DNA from: Stentor coeruleus
Lineage: Eukaryota; Ciliophora; Heterotrichea; Heterotrichida; Stentoridae
Direction of reading: 5' to 3'
Assembly (NCBI GenBank): GCA_001970955.1
Contig: MPUH01000815.1
Coordinates: 1-33,533 of the forward strand
Length of the DNA stretch: 33,533 nt
Shown here piece by piece: positions 30,463 through 33,533 of this stretch. The position numbers were made by a program, and so were the translations under genes. Numbering within the stretch: the stretch's first letter is position 1; the number at the start of each line of letters is the position of its first letter. The notes below the pieces were generated by a model. It saw only the letters and a program-made list of their open reading frames with translations, made no database searches and was not told where the DNA came from.

Positions 30463-31353
30463 ATGGATATCTCGGCCACTCATTCTAGCTCAATAGTTGA
30501 GGAAAAACCTTTAAAAAGGTCTTCATTTCTTATCAATCAGTCTTTGCATTCTAAGAATCTTCATAAGAATAGTAGCTTTAAGGTAAAAAGACTAGATGGA
30601 AATTCACCTAAAGTCGCTTCAGATACTTTTACCAAAATTGATAGAAGTCTTATACGGGTCCCAACACATAAAAGATCAGTGAAAACTTTGGACTTTACTG
30701 AAACCTGCCATCATCTAGAAAAGGTGAAACACTTTACTTCAAAGCTTGCATACTTGCTTTCAAACAAAACGACGAAATCAACAACTTTTCAGATCTACTC
30801 TGAAATCTTTTTTGAAGTTTCTGATTGTTTCCCTGAGTTTAAAGAACTTTTTGCAAAACTTCGTAAAGGTCTTGTAATATCAGCAATCAAAGAGAAAGAT
30901 TTTGAAGAATTCGAGTATAAAAATGAAGTAGAAAAACATGAAAGCGAACTTCCAAATTTGCTTGAAAAGGAACGAAAAGAAAATCAAAAACTTATAAAAA
31001 AACTAAATTTACTAGCAAATGAAAATCTTAAGATAAAACAAGACTTTGAAAAAATGCATAAAAAATATTTGGATTATGAAGAGATTATACATACAAATCC
31101 TAATCATTTTATTGAAGCAGAAAAATTGTTTGAAAAAATGATGGAACAATGCGAAATAATTCAGAAACAACAGAATTATATTCAAGAATTAAAAATAAGC
31201 GACATAAAACTTAAAAAAATTCTTCAATATTGTGAAGGAAAAGGTATTTGTATTGAATCTATGGTAAATTGTGAAGAGAATACTGTTATAAATCCTAGTC
31301 TAACTAAAGTATTCAAAAGATCCTTGACAATGGATAAAAAGTATTTTCATTAA
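30463..31353 (+). CDS. Coiled-coil protein, possibly TSNAXIP1-N-like
   Basis: The protein has 296 residues, from ATG to TAA. The first 75 residues are basic and Ser-rich. Residues about 82-155 have the look of the domain found in translin-associated-factor-X-interacting proteins (FQIYSEIFFEVSDCFPEFKE, ending with a long helix at EKDFEEFEYKNEVEKHE); this match is tentative. Residues about 150-270 are coiled coil (LEKERKENQKLIKKLNLLAN). The last codons and the stop lie within the first copy of a 57-bp tandem duplication. The first copy supplies the stop, so the second copy is outside the gene. Confidence 0.75.
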   Translation: MDISATHSSSIVEEKPLKRSSFLINQSLHSKNLHKNSSFKVKRLDGNSPKVASDTFTKIDRSLIRVPTHKRSVKTLDFTETCHHLEKVKHFTSKLAYLLSNKTTKSTTFQIYSEIFFEVSDCFPEFKELFAKLRKGLVISAIKEKDFEEFEYKNEVEKHESELPNLLEKERKENQKLIKKLNLLANENLKIKQDFEKMHKKYLDYEEIIHTNPNHFIEAEKLFEKMMEQCEIIQKQQNYIQELKISDIKLKKILQYCEGKGICIESMVNCEENTVINPSLTKVFKRSLTMDKKYFH

Positions 31354-31432
31354 TTAATACTTTTGACTTTAAGATAGATCCTTGACAATGGATAAAAAGT
31401 ATTTTCATTAATTAATACTTTTGACTTTAAGA
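31318..31432 (+). repeat. 57-bp tandem duplication over a gene end
   Basis: Bases 31318-31374 recur identically at 31376-31432 with one T between. Each copy contains an inverted repeat (AAAAGTATT, 10-nt loop, AATACTTTT) spanning the TAA stop of the coiled-coil gene. The one-base spacer mirrors the two 'n' duplications elsewhere, so an assembly overlap is possible. Confidence 0.9.
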
Positions 31433-31871
31433 CTATTGAAAATCACATTATTATAATCCGAGAAAAAGTAATAAATTTAAGTACATTTTTATAGTAAATA
31501 AGTATTACAATAATAAATACTAATTATAGTTTTATCAATATAAAAAAAAAACATGTTTATTAAAATTTTAGAACTACTCATGAAATTTATTATGATAATC
31601 CTAATCTCAGAATTGTATATAATGTTATTAAAATTAAAATATCATTGAGTAATACTTGAAAAAAATCAAAAAGTATATTTTGATCTAAAAAAAATAGTTT
31701 TAATGCATAAATAAATATATTTATTGATTTAATATAGTCAATAAAGATTATAATTGTATCGGAAATTTAATATTCATGATATATGAGTTGATAATAATGC
31801 TTTAATATCATTTTTGTTAGAAGCATAATATTTCAATTATGTTTTTATGATTTATCTTAGTATTAGTATTT
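31354..31871. other. Intergenic, AT-rich
   Basis: Apart from the second copy of the 57-bp duplication it is plain AT-rich DNA without the usual A/C-rich 5' flank. No gene is supported. Confidence 0.45.
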
Positions 31872-33047
31872 ATGAAAGGAAGAAGTAATGTCAAGATATC
31901 AGTAACTTTTAAAATTGTATCAGCGTTGCTGGTTGTGTTTGTGATTCCTTTCCAAGTTATACTAAAGAAGCCGCTTATGAAAGGAACTATTGATTTGATC
32001 ACATGGATACAACATAGAAGGACTGATTCAGGGATATACTTTTTTGAACTTTTTCAATACTTTGGTGATGGGTCTTTATTGAATATTGTTGGCCCTATTA
32101 TTTATAATTTCCTTCATCCAAAGAGATCGCCTGTGATAATCATTTCATCAACAATAGTTCACTATTTTGGCAACTTTTTTGGTACCCTGCTTCAAGAGGA
32201 GAAACCCTTTTGGTATAGTTCTAAAGTTGAATCCGAGCTTTGTTCACAAGGTTATGGCAACCCTTCAATGACTATTATAATCACAGCAACTTTTCTACCT
32301 ATGCTTTTTATCGAGCTTTTCCATAGACACAAATTCCGATGGGTTGGGTATTCTCTACTTATATTCATAATCTTAATGGGTTCAATAAGCAGAGTATATC
32401 TAGGTGAAAACTTTCCACATCAAGTCATTATAAGTTTATTCTTAGCGTTTAGTTTCGTCACTTTATATTTCAGTTTAAACAAAGATATATCAAAACTATG
32501 TTTTAATAGTTGTTATGGTTATTACAAAAATCGAATGTATTTAGTTAAATGGGCGATACTCGCCTTTGCTTTAATGGTCTTAGAAGGTATTATGGAATTT
32601 GTTGTATATATAACTCCACCAAATTATGCTAAACTTATATCAAATGCTGTAACTCATTGTAATGTTAATTATAATCCAAATGGGAAATATAATTTGAGAA
32701 ATTCATTAGAAATTTTTTTTGGTGTTGGATTTGTTTTTGGATGTATGCTAAGCTCTAAATATTTGAGTATATATTGGATAACAACAGAATGGTGGAAAAG
32801 AATTTTTAGGGCTGTTTTAGCATCAGGGGCAAATTTTGGAATAATTGTTGGGTTTAATTATATTTCAACTGATAATTTTTTTTCAGAGATTGTTGTTCAT
32901 CATATTGTACCTAATTTTTTATGTGGGTTTTTATTTACTGGGTGCATGCCGTTTGTTTTGTATAAAACAAGTCTTATTGGAAGAATCAAACCTTCTGTAG
33001 ATACTGAGCATGTGATTAAGAAGTTTGAGGACAAATCTATAATATAA
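31872..33047 (+). CDS. PAP2/G6Pase-like membrane protein, altered active site
   Basis: The protein has 391 residues, from ATG to TAA, with about eight or nine hydrophobic segments. Residues about 100-190 have the PAP2 three-motif layout. Motif 1 is LLQEEKPFW (108-114), with Lys where Arg is usual. Motif 2 is GYGNPSMT (127-134), where the family has PSGH and so the His is missing. Motif 3 is SRVYLGENFPHQVI (173-186), with the Arg and His retained and the PHQV form of glucose-6-phosphatase and sphingosine-1-phosphate phosphatase relatives. The family removes phosphate from lipid or sugar phosphates at the ER membrane; here the motif 2 change makes activity doubtful. The C-terminal half (about 215-380) adds further membrane helices. 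An in-frame ATG at 31872 is the first available. Confidence 0.8.
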   Translation: MKGRSNVKISVTFKIVSALLVVFVIPFQVILKKPLMKGTIDLITWIQHRRTDSGIYFFELFQYFGDGSLLNIVGPIIYNFLHPKRSPVIIISSTIVHYFGNFFGTLLQEEKPFWYSSKVESELCSQGYGNPSMTIIITATFLPMLFIELFHRHKFRWVGYSLLIFIILMGSISRVYLGENFPHQVIISLFLAFSFVTLYFSLNKDISKLCFNSCYGYYKNRMYLVKWAILAFALMVLEGIMEFVVYITPPNYAKLISNAVTHCNVNYNPNGKYNLRNSLEIFFGVGFVFGCMLSSKYLSIYWITTEWWKRIFRAVLASGANFGIIVGFNYISTDNFFSEIVVHHIVPNFLCGFLFTGCMPFVLYKTSLIGRIKPSVDTEHVIKKFEDKSII

Positions 33048-33154
33048 TTAGGATAGAAGATATAGAACTAAAACATATTAAGTTAAAAATTGTGTGTAAT
33101 CTTTTGTTCTCTATGTATGAATATATTATACCAGATTTTAGACTTTAGAAATAT

Positions 33155-33533
33155 CTAATTAACTATTTCTATTATTTCTGTGTCTTGGTTAATAAAGTAT
33201 TTCTCTTCATTTATTGTTATAACTTGATCTCCATACCCAAAAAATAATACTTTTTTTCCTTAAGAAACCAAAAATTTCTAAATAACCATCAGCATTCTTA
33301 ACTCCAAGGACCATCAGGAACAATTTTGCCCATATCAAGTTCTGAATTTTTCTAATTTTAATATAATCCTCCTGTACTTGTTTTGGTTCTGGGAATTTCT
33401 GTATAATCCTCCTGTACTTGTTTTGGTTCTGGGATCTTCTGTACAAGAATTCTGTTAAGCAAAGGGATAATTTTTTTTAAGATAACCATAATGTTCTAAG
33501 TATACTCTTTACTAGATAAGACCAGGGCCAGGG
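33155..33533 (-). pseudogene. Degraded coding sequence at the right edge
   Basis: On the minus strand the final frame encodes VLFFGYGDQVITINEEKYFI and continues to TAG at 33157-33155, which looks like a real protein end. Upstream, NADGYLEIFGFL joins it only if one A is dropped from the A7 run near 33255. Further upstream, GKIVPDGPW joins only with another single-base change near 33304, and stops occur before that. The first bases, 33533-33520, read PGPG, which may be a SHIPPO-type motif of the same or another gene. With at least two frameshifts and extra stops, decay is more likely than sequencing error. The family is unknown. Confidence 0.4.
33362..33440 (-). repeat. 40-bp tandem repeat, two copies
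   Basis: A 40-bp unit (containing TCCTCCTGTACTTGTTTTGG) starts at 33362 and again at 33402, with only small differences at the ends. The unit length is not a multiple of three, so it shifts any reading frame across it. Confidence 0.85.

Noticed and set aside
33207..33446. 79-codon minus-strand frame as an intact gene
   Set aside because: Its start is not convincing, it crosses a 40-bp repeat that shifts frame, and its end leaves the better coding frame at an A7 run. It is treated as part of a degraded gene.
1..33533. Non-standard genetic code, as in many ciliates
   Set aside because: TAA, TAG and TGA all act as stops at plausible gene ends, and in-frame stops inside confident genes coincide with 15-nt introns. 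Heterotrichs such as Stentor use the standard code.
1..33533. CRISPR array, insertion sequence, tRNA or attachment site
   Set aside because: No spaced direct repeats, transposase, cloverleaf or integration hallmarks were seen, and the DNA is eukaryotic.

Overview
This looks like macronuclear DNA of a heterotrich ciliate, most likely Stentor coeruleus or a close relative. The sequence is AT-rich and gene-dense, and it uses the standard genetic code. TAA and TAG end most genes, TGA ends one, and no stop codon is read through inside a confident gene. Seven breaks in otherwise clear genes are each repaired by removing exactly 15 nt that begin GTA and end TAG or CAG; such 15-nt introns are the known hallmark of Stentor. 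An 8-nt repeat of telomeric type (TGTTAGGG) is also present.

Layout, left to right. 1-75: C-terminal tail of a hydrophobic protein. 422-1246(-): multi-pass membrane protein, one intron. 2158-2568(+): small basic hypothetical. 3341-4498(+): MOK/RCK-type kinase, two introns. 4858-5706(-): hypothetical. 6569-10810(+): centriolin-like protein with N-terminal leucine-rich repeats and a long coiled coil, one intron and one assembly-type duplication around an 'n'. 11082-11867(+): hypothetical. 11888-14092(-) and 14416-16479(+): a divergent pair, a kinesin-1-like motor and a coiled-coil protein. 16922-16957: internal telomeric repeats abutting a PGPG-repeat (SHIPPO/ODF3-type) gene that lacks a start codon (16959-18149). 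About 18199-18668(-): a decayed pirin pseudogene. 19017-21011(+): TM9SF/nonaspanin, also with an 'n' duplication. 21396-22892(+): Ariadne-type RBR ubiquitin ligase. 23576-24121(+): CCT-motif protein. 25254-26543(+): Arp4-like actin-related protein, three introns, followed after 53 nt by SGT1 (26597-27529). 27837-28199(-): hypothetical. 28323-28545(+): RNase P RNA. 28913-29542(-): Cys-containing hypothetical. About 29732-30010: coiled-coil remnant. 30463-31353(+): coiled-coil protein followed by a 57-bp tandem duplication. 31872-33047(+): PAP2-like membrane protein with an altered active-site motif. 33155-33533(-): degraded coding sequence running off the edge.

Several genes belong to cilium or basal-body biology: MOK controls cilium length in other organisms, centriolin is a centriole-appendage protein, kinesin-1 is a microtubule motor and SHIPPO proteins are microtubule-associated. 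The rest are housekeeping (endomembrane TM9, RBR ligase, Arp4 chromatin subunit, SGT1 co-chaperone, RNase P RNA). There is no operon-like logic; genes lie on both strands. Non-coding DNA has a consistent strand asymmetry: on the coding strand it is A/C-rich before genes and T/G-rich after them. I found no clearly new multi-gene system. The most unusual items are the uniform 15-nt introns, the internal telomeric array at a broken gene, the pirin pseudogene and the compact RNase P RNA.
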